Shown piece by piece: positions 7,181 through 15,500 of a DNA stretch of 21,596 bases. The position numbers and the translations under genes are program-made. The stretch is from a virus, in IMG/VR virus record IMGVR_UViG_3300035145_002907, positions 1-21,596 of that record; one strand, 5' to 3'. Positions within the stretch are counted from its first letter, which is position 1. Each line of letters starts with the position of its first letter. Under the pieces are notes generated by a model. The model was given only the letters and a program-made list of their open reading frames with translations, did not search any database and was not told the DNA's origin.

Positions 7181-7316
7181 AAACTTCGCACTAATGCAGC
7201 ATCACAAATACAGTCTTACTGAGATTGAAAATATGATGCCGTGGGAAAGAGAAGTATACATTGCTCTCCTCCTCGCACACCTTGAAGAAGAGAAACTTAA
7301 ACAACAAACAGGGTAA
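7146..7316 (+). CDS. 51: gp51-like short frame, probably expressed by -1 frameshift from gp26
   Basis: Read from ATG 7146 this is 56 residues: a mostly helical protein with YSLTEIENMMPWEREVYI and LLLAHLEEEKLKQ. The pattern (short helix, MPWEREVY, acidic-basic helix ending in EEE/K) is the style of the downstream partner of frameshifted tail-assembly chaperones. No Shine-Dalgarno is placed for ATG 7146, and the frame is open back to 7101 in the -1 register of gp26, so the natural product is a fusion rather than a free protein. TAA 7314-7316 abuts the next ATG at 7317. T4 gp51 is much longer (249 aa), so the name gp51 rests on position and is tentative. Confidence 0.7.
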   Translation: MSYNTLENYFRTNFALMQHHKYSLTEIENMMPWEREVYIALLLAHLEEEKLKQQTG

Positions 7317-10300
7317 ATGGCGTCCGAACAGAAAATAACAGCGCTGCTTACGGTCAATAGTGCCCAGCTGAATGCGCAGAAGATCACTAACAATCTTTTA
7401 TCTGATGTCTTAAATGCTCAGATAAAAACTAATGGTCTTCTGGGGGCACAGAATGCTATTACTAAGAGGCGTATTAGTGCGGACAAGTTTGCTCAGCAAG
7501 AGAATGCTATTGAGAAGTTTAGACAAAAGAAAGCTGGTGGTAGTCTAAAGGATAAGGTAAAATTACCAGGCAAGATTAACTGGAAGAATGTTCTGGGTCT
7601 TGGTGCTCTTGCTCTTGGTGTTGGTGCCCTTGTCGCAGCTATTGATGGTGTATCTAATGGTCTTGCTGGTTTTGCTGATAGAATTGATGGCATTGCTCAA
7701 GGACTAGAAGACTTTGAAGTCAAGTTAAGAGAGACCGCATCCAAAGTTAGAGATTTCTTGACACCCATCGCTGGGTTTAGTATGTTTGGTTTGCGCCAAG
7801 CGTCTATGGGTGTTGACGCTGCCAAGTCTGGTAAGTATGCTACTACTGGTGGTAAAGTTCGTGGTGCTGTTGGTAGAGGGATAGTAAGAGGAGCGAAAGG
7901 GACTGTTGGATTAGCTGGTAGAGGTATTAAAGCTACTGGTAACCTAGCTCTCGATGGTGTTGAACTTGGTTTAAACAAAGTTGCTGGTACTAATACTGCT
8001 GCGCTAGCTGACAAACTAGATGACATTGCTATCAGACAGGGAGCACGTGCAGGTAGCACAACCCTAGCAACTGGTCTTACTCCTAAGACTTTAAAAGATT
8101 CTCTTATTTCTGCTACAAAAACTATCAGAGAAAGAGCTGCTGGTTTTGTAAGTAGTACAAGACAGGGAACAGGCAATGCTCTCAATGCAGTAAGAAATGC
8201 CCCTGGCAATCTCAATACACAGCGTAAGCTGTTTATGCAGGGCATCACTGGTGCCGATGATGTATCTGTTCTCCGCACTGCAGGTCGTCCCTTCCCGAAC
8301 GTTGCACGTGGTGCTGGTAGTCTTGCGGATGAAGTGGGTGGTTTCTTCCGTGCTGGTAGAGGTCTTAGAACAGGTGCTCAGAACGCTGTCAGTGCTACTA
8401 GACAAGCAGTCTCTGCAGCAACTCCGCAGGGACTCAAGCAGTTTATGGCAGTCTCGAAAGCTGCTGGTCCTCAAGCTGCAATCCTTGGTACCTTTGATGA
8501 CATCGTTAAGAACCTTAAGAACCTTAAGGTAAAAACTATTACCTCTTTGGGTAGTGCATTGAAAGCATTGCCTGGACAGTTTGCAACCTTAGGTAAGTCA
8601 TTAAAAACTTTTGGTGGTAGTGTCAAGACTGCTATTGCAAACTTTGATCTGGGTAAAGCTGCCATCCAAGTAAGTAAAGTTGGATCGCGTGGTGCTCAGG
8701 GTCTTGCTAGAGGTGCTGCTGGTATTGTCCGTGGTACTCCTGGTGCTGCTAGAGGTCTTGCCGATACACTTGCGAGAGTGAGAGCACCTAGGTCTCCGCT
8801 TCCTGGTGCACCACCATCTATGCTTCAGAGAGCTGGTGGTCTTGCTGGTGGTGCTGCGAAGGGTGCTGGGTCTATTGTCAAGCGCATTCCTATCCTTGGT
8901 TCCTTGATCTCTGCTGGTTTCGGTGCTCTGGAAGCGAACACTGAGGAGATGGACAGACTGAGGGCAGAGAATCCTCAGATGGATGACGAACAAATCAAAG
9001 CTGGTCTCGCTGATGGCACTCTGAAGAAAGACAAAGCGAAGATCATTGGTAGATCTGCTGGTGCTGGCGCAGGTGCTGGTGTCGGTACTGTGGTTGGTGG
9101 TATCCTGGGTAGTGCTCTTGGTCCTATCGGTACTGCTGTTGGTGCTGCAGCTGGTGCCTGGTTGGGTGAGAACGTTGGTAAGTTCCTGGGTGAAGGATTC
9201 GCTAACACATTCAAGTCATTCGACTGGGGTAAGACTTTCGGTCCAGTGATTACATCCTTCAAAGAACTTGCTGGTTCTATCACAGGTGCATTGGATACTG
9301 TCGCTGGTGCTTTTGGTATTAAAGGTGATGGAGAAGGTGGAAGTGGTGGATTTATTCAAGCTCTGAAGAACATCGGTAGAATCATTGGTGTTGTTGCTAA
9401 GATTCTGATGAAGGTCTTGGCACCAGCACTTCAGATTGTTGCTAAGACTATTAAAGGAATTATTGATGTAATCGCTGGTACTATTAGTGTTATCAGTGGA
9501 GTTATTCAAGGCACTATGGGATTTATCAAGAACATTATTGACAAAGTTCCTGATTGGTTGGGTGGTGATAAGCTTCGTAGTATGATTTCTGGTATGGAAG
9601 GTGCACTCAGTGGAGATGTCATCGGTAACATCAGTAATTTTGTTGATGGTGTAGATACTTCTCTTCCTAATGCTGAATCTGAATCTGAATCTGAACCTGG
9701 GAATGGTATGGGTGGTGGATTTAATCTGCTCAACCCGTTCTCTTGGTTCAGTGGTAAATCACAAGAGGCAATTGAAAGTAAAGACAAGAGCTATAGTAAT
9801 AAAACTTTGTCTGGTAGTCTCCTGAATAGAAGAAACGCTACCAACGAAGCGATTAGGATGATGCGTGGTCAAGGTGGTGGCAACCACAGCTTCGTTCCTA
9901 TTGGACGTGGTTATGGTATGGGTGGTCCTGCTGTGCGAGTTACCTCAAATCGTGGAATGCGTTGGGGTAAAATGCACCAAGGTACTGACATCGCTCCTAC
10001 TGGTAGCAAGTTGCATATGCCTCTTTACTTACCGAAGCGTGCTACAATTGTAGATAGTCGTGCTGAAGGAAACGGTGCTGGATATGGCAACTCGATTTAC
10101 TTCACCACCAGCGATGGCATTACCCATCTGTATGCTCATATGAAAAATAAGAGCAGACTTAAAGTTGGTCAGACATATCCAGCTGGAACACAGGTTGGAC
10201 TGATGGGTTACTCTGGAAACACAGTACCAAAAGGTCCTGATGGCACCCACCTTCACTGGGAAACAGGAACTAATGAAGCTGATGTGGGTCGTGCTGGCAG

Positions 10301-10742
10301 CAGTCTGTTCAATCCACTGTCGAAGTATAGTAAGTTTGCTCCTTTCCAAGGAACTCCTAGTGCAGATGGTGCTGACAGTGATTACACTGCTGAATCTCCA
10401 TCTGCATCAGACTATAGTGACCGTGGTTCTTCTCCTTTAGCGGTGTCCGCTGTCACCAGTCCAATGAGAGACTATGCGACAAACGTTCGCAATACTGGTG
10501 AAAGATTGCAGAAGAGTATGGAATCGCAGGGTATGGAATCTGGTCTTGCTGCTTCTCTTGGCGCAGCACTGGCACCGTTGGGCAACCTGAAGCAGTCTCT
10601 GATGGAAGCTGTAAGTGCTGGACGCCCTGCCCCTGGTGGAGGTTCTGATAATAGTAGTATGTCTGCTGATGGTGATGTTTCAATGTTCCCCACCTCCTCC
10701 CCAGTTAGGGATGGTGGTCACGTGTTCGCAGGAGATGTTTGA
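7317..10742 (+). CDS. Tape-measure-type tail protein with C-terminal M23 peptidase domain
   Basis: This is a 1141-aa Gly/Ala-rich protein. Residues about 91-120 and 581-617 are hydrophobic and Gly/Ala-rich (ALGVGALVAAIDG; GTVVGGILGSALGPIGTAVG), typical of tape measures, with long helical and basic stretches between. Another hydrophobic amphipathic run lies near 690-745. At about 885-985 there is a lysostaphin-like M23 fold: H887-x3-D891 (HQGTD), HLYAH, and H978-L-H980 (GTHLHWE), so the zinc-binding and catalytic residues are present and the domain should be an active cell-wall peptidase. The tail after 990 is Ser/Pro/Gly-rich. The position after gp26/51 and before the hub fits the T4 gene 29 slot, and the protein is much longer than gp29 (590 aa). 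The ATG directly follows the preceding TAA. Confidence 0.8.
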   Translation: MASEQKITALLTVNSAQLNAQKITNNLLSDVLNAQIKTNGLLGAQNAITKRRISADKFAQQENAIEKFRQKKAGGSLKDKVKLPGKINWKNVLGLGALALGVGALVAAIDGVSNGLAGFADRIDGIAQGLEDFEVKLRETASKVRDFLTPIAGFSMFGLRQASMGVDAAKSGKYATTGGKVRGAVGRGIVRGAKGTVGLAGRGIKATGNLALDGVELGLNKVAGTNTAALADKLDDIAIRQGARAGSTTLATGLTPKTLKDSLISATKTIRERAAGFVSSTRQGTGNALNAVRNAPGNLNTQRKLFMQGITGADDVSVLRTAGRPFPNVARGAGSLADEVGGFFRAGRGLRTGAQNAVSATRQAVSAATPQGLKQFMAVSKAAGPQAAILGTFDDIVKNLKNLKVKTITSLGSALKALPGQFATLGKSLKTFGGSVKTAIANFDLGKAAIQVSKVGSRGAQGLARGAAGIVRGTPGAARGLADTLARVRAPRSPLPGAPPSMLQRAGGLAGGAAKGAGSIVKRIPILGSLISAGFGALEANTEEMDRLRAENPQMDDEQIKAGLADGTLKKDKAKIIGRSAGAGAGAGVGTVVGGILGSALGPIGTAVGAAAGAWLGENVGKFLGEGFANTFKSFDWGKTFGPVITSFKELAGSITGALDTVAGAFGIKGDGEGGSGGFIQALKNIGRIIGVVAKILMKVLAPALQIVAKTIKGIIDVIAGTISVISGVIQGTMGFIKNIIDKVPDWLGGDKLRSMISGMEGALSGDVIGNISNFVDGVDTSLPNAESESESEPGNGMGGGFNLLNPFSWFSGKSQEAIESKDKSYSNKTLSGSLLNRRNATNEAIRMMRGQGGGNHSFVPIGRGYGMGGPAVRVTSNRGMRWGKMHQGTDIAPTGSKLHMPLYLPKRATIVDSRAEGNGAGYGNSIYFTTSDGITHLYAHMKNKSRLKVGQTYPAGTQVGLMGYSGNTVPKGPDGTHLHWETGTNEADVGRAGSSLFNPLSKYSKFAPFQGTPSADGADSDYTAESPSASDYSDRGSSPLAVSAVTSPMRDYATNVRNTGERLQKSMESQGMESGLAASLGAALAPLGNLKQSLMEAVSAGRPAPGGGSDNSSMSADGDVSMFPTSSPVRDGGHVFAGDV

Positions 10743-12091
10743 TGGCTGATACAGTAACAGAGGCACAAGTAGGTTGGAAACTAGTAAATTGTAAGCTCAT
10801 AATGGATGGTGGGGCAGAGATTCCACTGACAACCAACCTGAATACTTTCACTTACTACGAAGACCTTGAAAGGATTTGTCCTACTGCAACAGCTGTCCTT
10901 AATGACTTAGGTTCACAGGATTTGCCACTGTCAGGTGGAGAACAATTCACAATTACATTAGTTACCGATCAAACTTCTGAAGAGGAAGTAACTCACGAGT
11001 TTATTGTTGGTAGTAATGGTACTCCCTTCGTTGATTTTAAAGGAAAGTATGCGACACTTAATCTGATTAAAAAAGATAGTAAAGTATTCTCTACCTTCAA
11101 GGCGATGAATACTTACAAAGGTACAGGTGATAGTATCTTGGCACTTGCATTTCAGGATGCAAAGATGGAGCAACCCGTTCGAGCAATGGGTGCCACACCA
11201 TTTAATAAGTTGCTGATCCCTGGTGAAGGTATCTCTCTTGATAAGCTGGCGAGGAGAGTTTGTACACAGTCAATTCCTAAAGCAGGAGAGCAGGCAAATA
11301 CCTGTGGATATTTCTTGTGGGGAACGAGAATGGGATATAACTTTGCTTCGATTGATCACCTTTTATCTACAGGAGATGATGCATACAATGGCATCAAACC
11401 TTTTTGGGAATACTATCAAGCACCTTCAAATACTAATCAAGTCCCAGCTCATCTAATCATTCAGCACTATTCAGTCAAGAGAGATGGTGATCTCAAAGCA
11501 ATGGCTGACAAAGGTGTGTTCTCTGCTATACTAGCAGTGACCAACACAGATACTCAAGAATTCAAGGAAGAAAGGTGGAACTTGCAGGACCACTGGGCAG
11601 ACTGGGGTCACATTGGCACCCAAACTGCCTTCCCTGAATGGATGGTTAAATGGTTGGACGAATACCTCACCTCCACATCTAACAATACAGCTGCAGTTAG
11701 AACCTTCAAGATTAACACAACTAATGAAGCATATTTTAATGAAGAAGAGCAGGCAGCTGAGACTACTGGTAGAGATGGTGGTGATGTAGAAACCGAATAC
11801 CCTGACTGGGGTCCCTATACTATTTGCCAGTACAACGCAAGACGTGCTACAATGGCAATGAACGTGACGAATGTTGTCGTTCCTGGTAACTCTCAGTTAA
11901 AAGCTGGTGACAAAATTAAATTGCACATCCAGTCTTCTAAACCTGACCACGCTAAGGATGCTGACGATGAGGATCTTCGTAGAAGTGGTGCCTATCTTAT
12001 CTTTAGGGTAGCGCATAGATATACTATGAAACCTCGCGAGTGTTTTACTGCTGCTACACTCGTCAAGGACTCTATGAACAAAAACTGTTGA
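10742..12091 (+). CDS. 27: Baseplate hub protein, gp27-like
   Basis: This 449-aa protein has no signal peptide or membrane segments. It reads LTTNLNTFTYYEDLER near residue 30 and GEQFTITLV, followed by a beta-rich central part, and near the C-terminus AGDKIKLHIQSS and GAYLIFRVAHRYTMKP, a hub pattern (gp27/VgrG-type outer beta-barrels). gp27 trimers join the tube to the gp5 spike. The assignment rests on this pattern and on position between the tape measure and the spike; T4 gp27 is 391 aa. ATG 10742 is preferred over the in-frame TTG at 10739: it overlaps the previous stop (TGATG) and has GGAGA 6 nt upstream at 10731-10735. Confidence 0.65.
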   Translation: MADTVTEAQVGWKLVNCKLIMDGGAEIPLTTNLNTFTYYEDLERICPTATAVLNDLGSQDLPLSGGEQFTITLVTDQTSEEEVTHEFIVGSNGTPFVDFKGKYATLNLIKKDSKVFSTFKAMNTYKGTGDSILALAFQDAKMEQPVRAMGATPFNKLLIPGEGISLDKLARRVCTQSIPKAGEQANTCGYFLWGTRMGYNFASIDHLLSTGDDAYNGIKPFWEYYQAPSNTNQVPAHLIIQHYSVKRDGDLKAMADKGVFSAILAVTNTDTQEFKEERWNLQDHWADWGHIGTQTAFPEWMVKWLDEYLTSTSNNTAAVRTFKINTTNEAYFNEEEQAAETTGRDGGDVETEYPDWGPYTICQYNARRATMAMNVTNVVVPGNSQLKAGDKIKLHIQSSKPDHAKDADDEDLRRSGAYLIFRVAHRYTMKPRECFTAATLVKDSMNKNC

Positions 12092-12093
12092 CA

Positions 12094-12282
12094 ATGGACA
12101 AAGAATTTCTAGATCAATACCCCCCTGAATGGACACAGGGTCTCCGAACTGTGCTCGACAAGCTTGAGGAGGAAACAGATGAAGGTATTCGCGCTAAACT
12201 TTTTGGTCAATTAGCTCTAGGTCTTGAAAGACTGAAGGCAATGACTGAGAACCGTCAACCGCACGGTGTCGAGCAGATTTGA
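12094..12282 (+). CDS. Small acidic protein of unknown function
   Basis: ATG 12094 lies 2 nt after the hub stop and opens a 62-residue frame. The product is helical and acidic, with EWTQGLRTVLDKLEEETDE in the middle and LALGLERLKAM near the end. No cysteines, signal or membrane segment are seen. A longer frame from 12040 would overlap the hub gene and has no supporting start. Tight spacing suggests co-translation with the hub and possibly an assembly role; I do not recognise a family. Confidence 0.65.
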   Translation: MDKEFLDQYPPEWTQGLRTVLDKLEEETDEGIRAKLFGQLALGLERLKAMTENRQPHGVEQI

Positions 12283-12289
12283 AATTCGA

Positions 12290-12297
12290 GATAAATA
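12290..12297 (+). promoter_or_regulatory. Late promoter box for the cp12-spike operon
   Basis: GATAAATA, 7 nt after the stop of the 62-aa gene and 55 bp before the cp12 ATG, matches NATAAATA. Transcription from it would begin near the start of the conserved leader element. Confidence 0.6.
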
Positions 12298-12308
12298 AAC
12301 CAGAATTC

Positions 12309-12349
12309 TCGAAAAAAAACTCCGCCAAAAAATCACCCCTTTAGGTTTT
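12309..12349 (+). repeat. Two-box leader element, copy 1 (in front of cp12)
   Basis: Box 1 is A8-CTCCGCCAA (12312-12328) and box 2 is CCCTTTAGGTTTT (12337-12349), with an 8-nt spacer. Both boxes and the spacer length recur exactly at 17570-17607. The element ends 3 nt before the cp12 ATG. It includes AGG, which may act as a weak ribosome-binding site. It is not a known terminator, riboswitch or promoter that I recognise. Confidence 0.8.
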
Positions 12350-12352
12350 CAA

Positions 12353-12580
12353 ATGGACTCTATCGAAAAACATATCGAGGCAGACAAAGAGATTCTTCAG
12401 AATCCTATGACCTCACCGCAGCAACGTCGTCACATTGAAGGCGAACTGCACGATTTAGAAGATTGGGTTGAGCATCACAAAGAAGAGATTGAAGCAGGAG
12501 ATCATCACGATCCTTCACCTCTTGAACTATACTGCGACCAGGAACCTGGCGCACCTGAGTGTAAAATTCACGATAACTAA
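12353..12580 (+). CDS. cp12: CP12-like Calvin-cycle inhibitor
   Basis: This 75-aa protein ends in PLELYCDQEPGAPECKIHDN, the C-terminal CP12 signature: Cys61 and Cys70 separated by 8 residues, preceded by PLELYC and followed by a short acidic tail that inserts into the active site of GAPDH. In CP12 the cysteine pair forms a redox-controlled disulfide, and the protein clamps GAPDH and phosphoribulokinase into an inactive complex. The N-terminal half is helical and hydrophilic (IEKHIEADKEILQNP); the N-terminal cysteine pair of some host forms is absent. Cyanophage CP12 is a known auxiliary metabolic gene thought to redirect carbon from the Calvin cycle to the pentose phosphate pathway. Its TAA overlaps the spike ATG (TAATG). 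Confidence 0.9.
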   Translation: MDSIEKHIEADKEILQNPMTSPQQRRHIEGELHDLEDWVEHHKEEIEAGDHHDPSPLELYCDQEPGAPECKIHDN

Positions 12581-15500
12581 TGTCAGATAACTCTTACAAT
12601 GTAGCTAACTCGCAAGACCTTTTTGCTCAACCGCAAAGAGGTTTTGTTGAGGATGTACGTGACCCAAAAGGTTCGGGACGGGTTAAAGTAAGAATTATTA
12701 ATAAGGAGTTCCGTACTGGAGACTCTGGTCAATTTATACCTGTCCCTGCAACCGAAGATTTACCGTGGGCAGCTGTGCTGATGCCCACCAATGCATCGGG
12801 TGGTTCTGCTACCTCTGCATCTAGTCACAACATTAAATCTGGTGATATTGTTTGGGTCAGCTATGTTGGTGGCGATACCCGACAGAGACTAGTCATTGGA
12901 TCGACAGGTGCTGTTGCAAATTCTAGTTCAAAAAAACCAGAGGATGCATACGGTCCTCTGCAGAGATATATCTCTCAAGATAAAGGAACAGGTGACTCAC
13001 CTAATCCTGCATCCCACGTCACAGCTGATCAACAAGAAAAGAATAAGAACTTGGGCGTCAAACCTATTGGCGCTCTGGGTGATGAGGATGAGAGTCGTCT
13101 ACTTGATTCTCTGAAGCAACCATATAGTCCTGGTGGCAATCCAGCTGGTGATTTTACAGTCACTGTTGCAGATGGTAAGTGTGCATCTAACCCTGCAACT
13201 AAGATGGATAGCATCTTAGCTGAGTTCTTTGGTGCTGTACAGTCTACAAATGGTAACATCGGTTCTTACTATATCAGTAAGTATACTGGCGAGTTGTTTG
13301 ACATTCAAACCATTGCTAAAGGATACATCAGTAGAATTCAGAGCATCGTTGGAGCTCTGATTTCTAGAGCTTTTGGTGAGCTGATGGCGAAACTGAAAGA
13401 AGTTATTCAAAAACTGGTGCAGGCATTGCTTGCTCCTTTGCCTGGTTGTTTGAAGCAAGTCGTTGATTGGTTTACTCAAGCTTTGGAAAAGCTGGGTTGC
13501 TCTATGGGCGACATCTTTGAAAGAGTTGCTGACTTTGTAACCAGCACTCTTGAGGGATATGTTGGTAGTGTTGTTAACTGGGCTGCCTGTCAGACTAAGC
13601 GTTTGGTGGATGGTATTTTAGGTAACATCCTTGGAGAAATTACAGGTGTTATTGATAGTGTCTTCGGTAGTATTTCTTCTGTCTTAGGTGCTATCGGTTC
13701 GATGGGTGATGTTGTGGGTGGTGCCATCAGTGCAGTGATGTCTATCCTTGGCATTTCTTGTACTGGTACTGCAGCTTGCTCTAGTGGTCCTCCGAAGAAG
13801 TCTAGTAAGTCTGGTGCTTTCGCTGGTCTGAAGGGTGGTTACAATGATCTGGATGAGATTCTGGCAGGTCTCCAAAGTGGTCCGCAGTTCCCAATCGATG
13901 GTGTCTGTGATGCTGCTACAGTTCCAGCAGTTCCAGCAACTGAAGTCAACGTTTGGGGTCCTCAGCTTTATGATGAGATCGATGATGGTAAGATCGATGA
14001 TGACGATGACATCGATGATCTGAATGATGACGATGAATCTAAAAAGAGAAAGAGAAAGAATAGAAAGAATAAAAATGATGGAAGACGAGGGAAAGATGAT
14101 CCCAATGATCCAGAAGGACGCTCTAGAAGGATAACACGTAGAAAGAGAAAGGCACGTTGTGCACAACGCTTCTTCCGTGTTGGTGATGCACGAGGCGTTA
14201 AAGGTCAAAAGATTCCTGTTAAATTAAGAAGGAATGGTGACCTCTCAAATCAATCTGCTATTAGTTACTATACAGTTGATGGTACTGCCAAAGCTGGTGA
14301 AGACTACTGTCCTGCTTCGGGATATATTGGGTTTGGTACGGGGCAAGGTGAAACTCAAATCGAAATCATTACACTTAATACTCAAAGTGCTTCTTCTGCA
14401 TTCGCAGAAGTCGAAGTTGATATTGAATTCTTTGTAGATGATGATCCCGACAGGAGTGGTGTTGCTCTCGATGGATTTACCATCGGGGACAAAACTTTCA
14501 CGAGAAAAAATATTGCCACTGCACATACTCAAAAGAAAACAGTAAAACTCATTGCTCCGATTCGTGATACTACTCAGAAAGGCAAAGAGAAAAAGAGATA
14601 TAGAATCAACTATATCAATCTTAATCCTGAGTATGCTACCCTCAATAAAAAACTGAAAGTTCAGGGTGGAAGAAAGAAAATTATCTTGGATGATAATATT
14701 TCTAACGGTATCGATATCAATGCGCAAATTAAAATCACAGCTGTAAGAGGAGGCACTGCTTTCTTTAGTGCTAATGGTCGTTTCATCGATGTTCAAGCTC
14801 GTCCTAAAAAAGAAAAGAAAACCCCAAACAGAGGTATAAAAGTTACCCAAGGTATTACTGAGGAAGCTGACGCAAACGGATGTAAGTACTTTTACGTCAA
14901 GATGAAGATGAACGACAGCTGTGGTAAGATCAGGAAAAAAACTGGTGTTGTCATTATGTGTCCTCCTGAGACTCAACCACCGCCAGTCAATCCTCCTACT
15001 GCTCCACCTGTTGACACCTTACCACCACCTCCTTCAATTCTCGAACTAGATGTTCCTTACTATGATCTGACACCTGATAGATCATCTGTATTTGAAGGTG
15101 AGATTGTTACGTTCACTCTTGATACAGCAAATGTTGAGGAAGGTGCGACGGTTAACTATACAATCGGTAGAGCTGAAACAGGTATCACAGTTGGTGATAT
15201 TGCCTGGATTGAACACAATGGTGCTAAGAGATATCCCTCAACTGATGCCGATTTGGCAGGAACTTTCACAGTTGGTGAAGATGGAAGTGATTCTATCCGA
15301 ATTAAACTTGCGGAAGATAATATCGCAGAAGACGATAGTGAAGTCTCCGAACAGATTATTGTTCAACTGAATGGACTTTCGGTTTCTGCTGGTTGTTTGG
15401 TCCTCGATCCTCTTGACATTGAAGAGAATCCTAATGCTGGTAGTATTACTGTTGACATTGTTCCTGAGCGTACTGATATTAGTACGTGCGAATCGATGGA

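Noticed and set aside
7697-9787. Several long minus-strand open frames opposite the tape-measure gene
   Set aside because: The plus-strand gene is continuous, has domain evidence (M23 motifs) and is in operon order; the minus frames are low-complexity mirrors of Gly/Ala-rich codons.
12309-12349. A-tract plus CTCCGCC leader as a minus-strand terminator (GGCGGAG then T8)
   Set aside because: The required upstream complement CTCCGCC for the stem is missing, so no hairpin forms, and no minus-strand gene ends there.
14245-14976. 243-aa minus-strand frame inside the spike gene
   Set aside because: It is a shadow of the Calx-beta-like region and has no plausible start signal.
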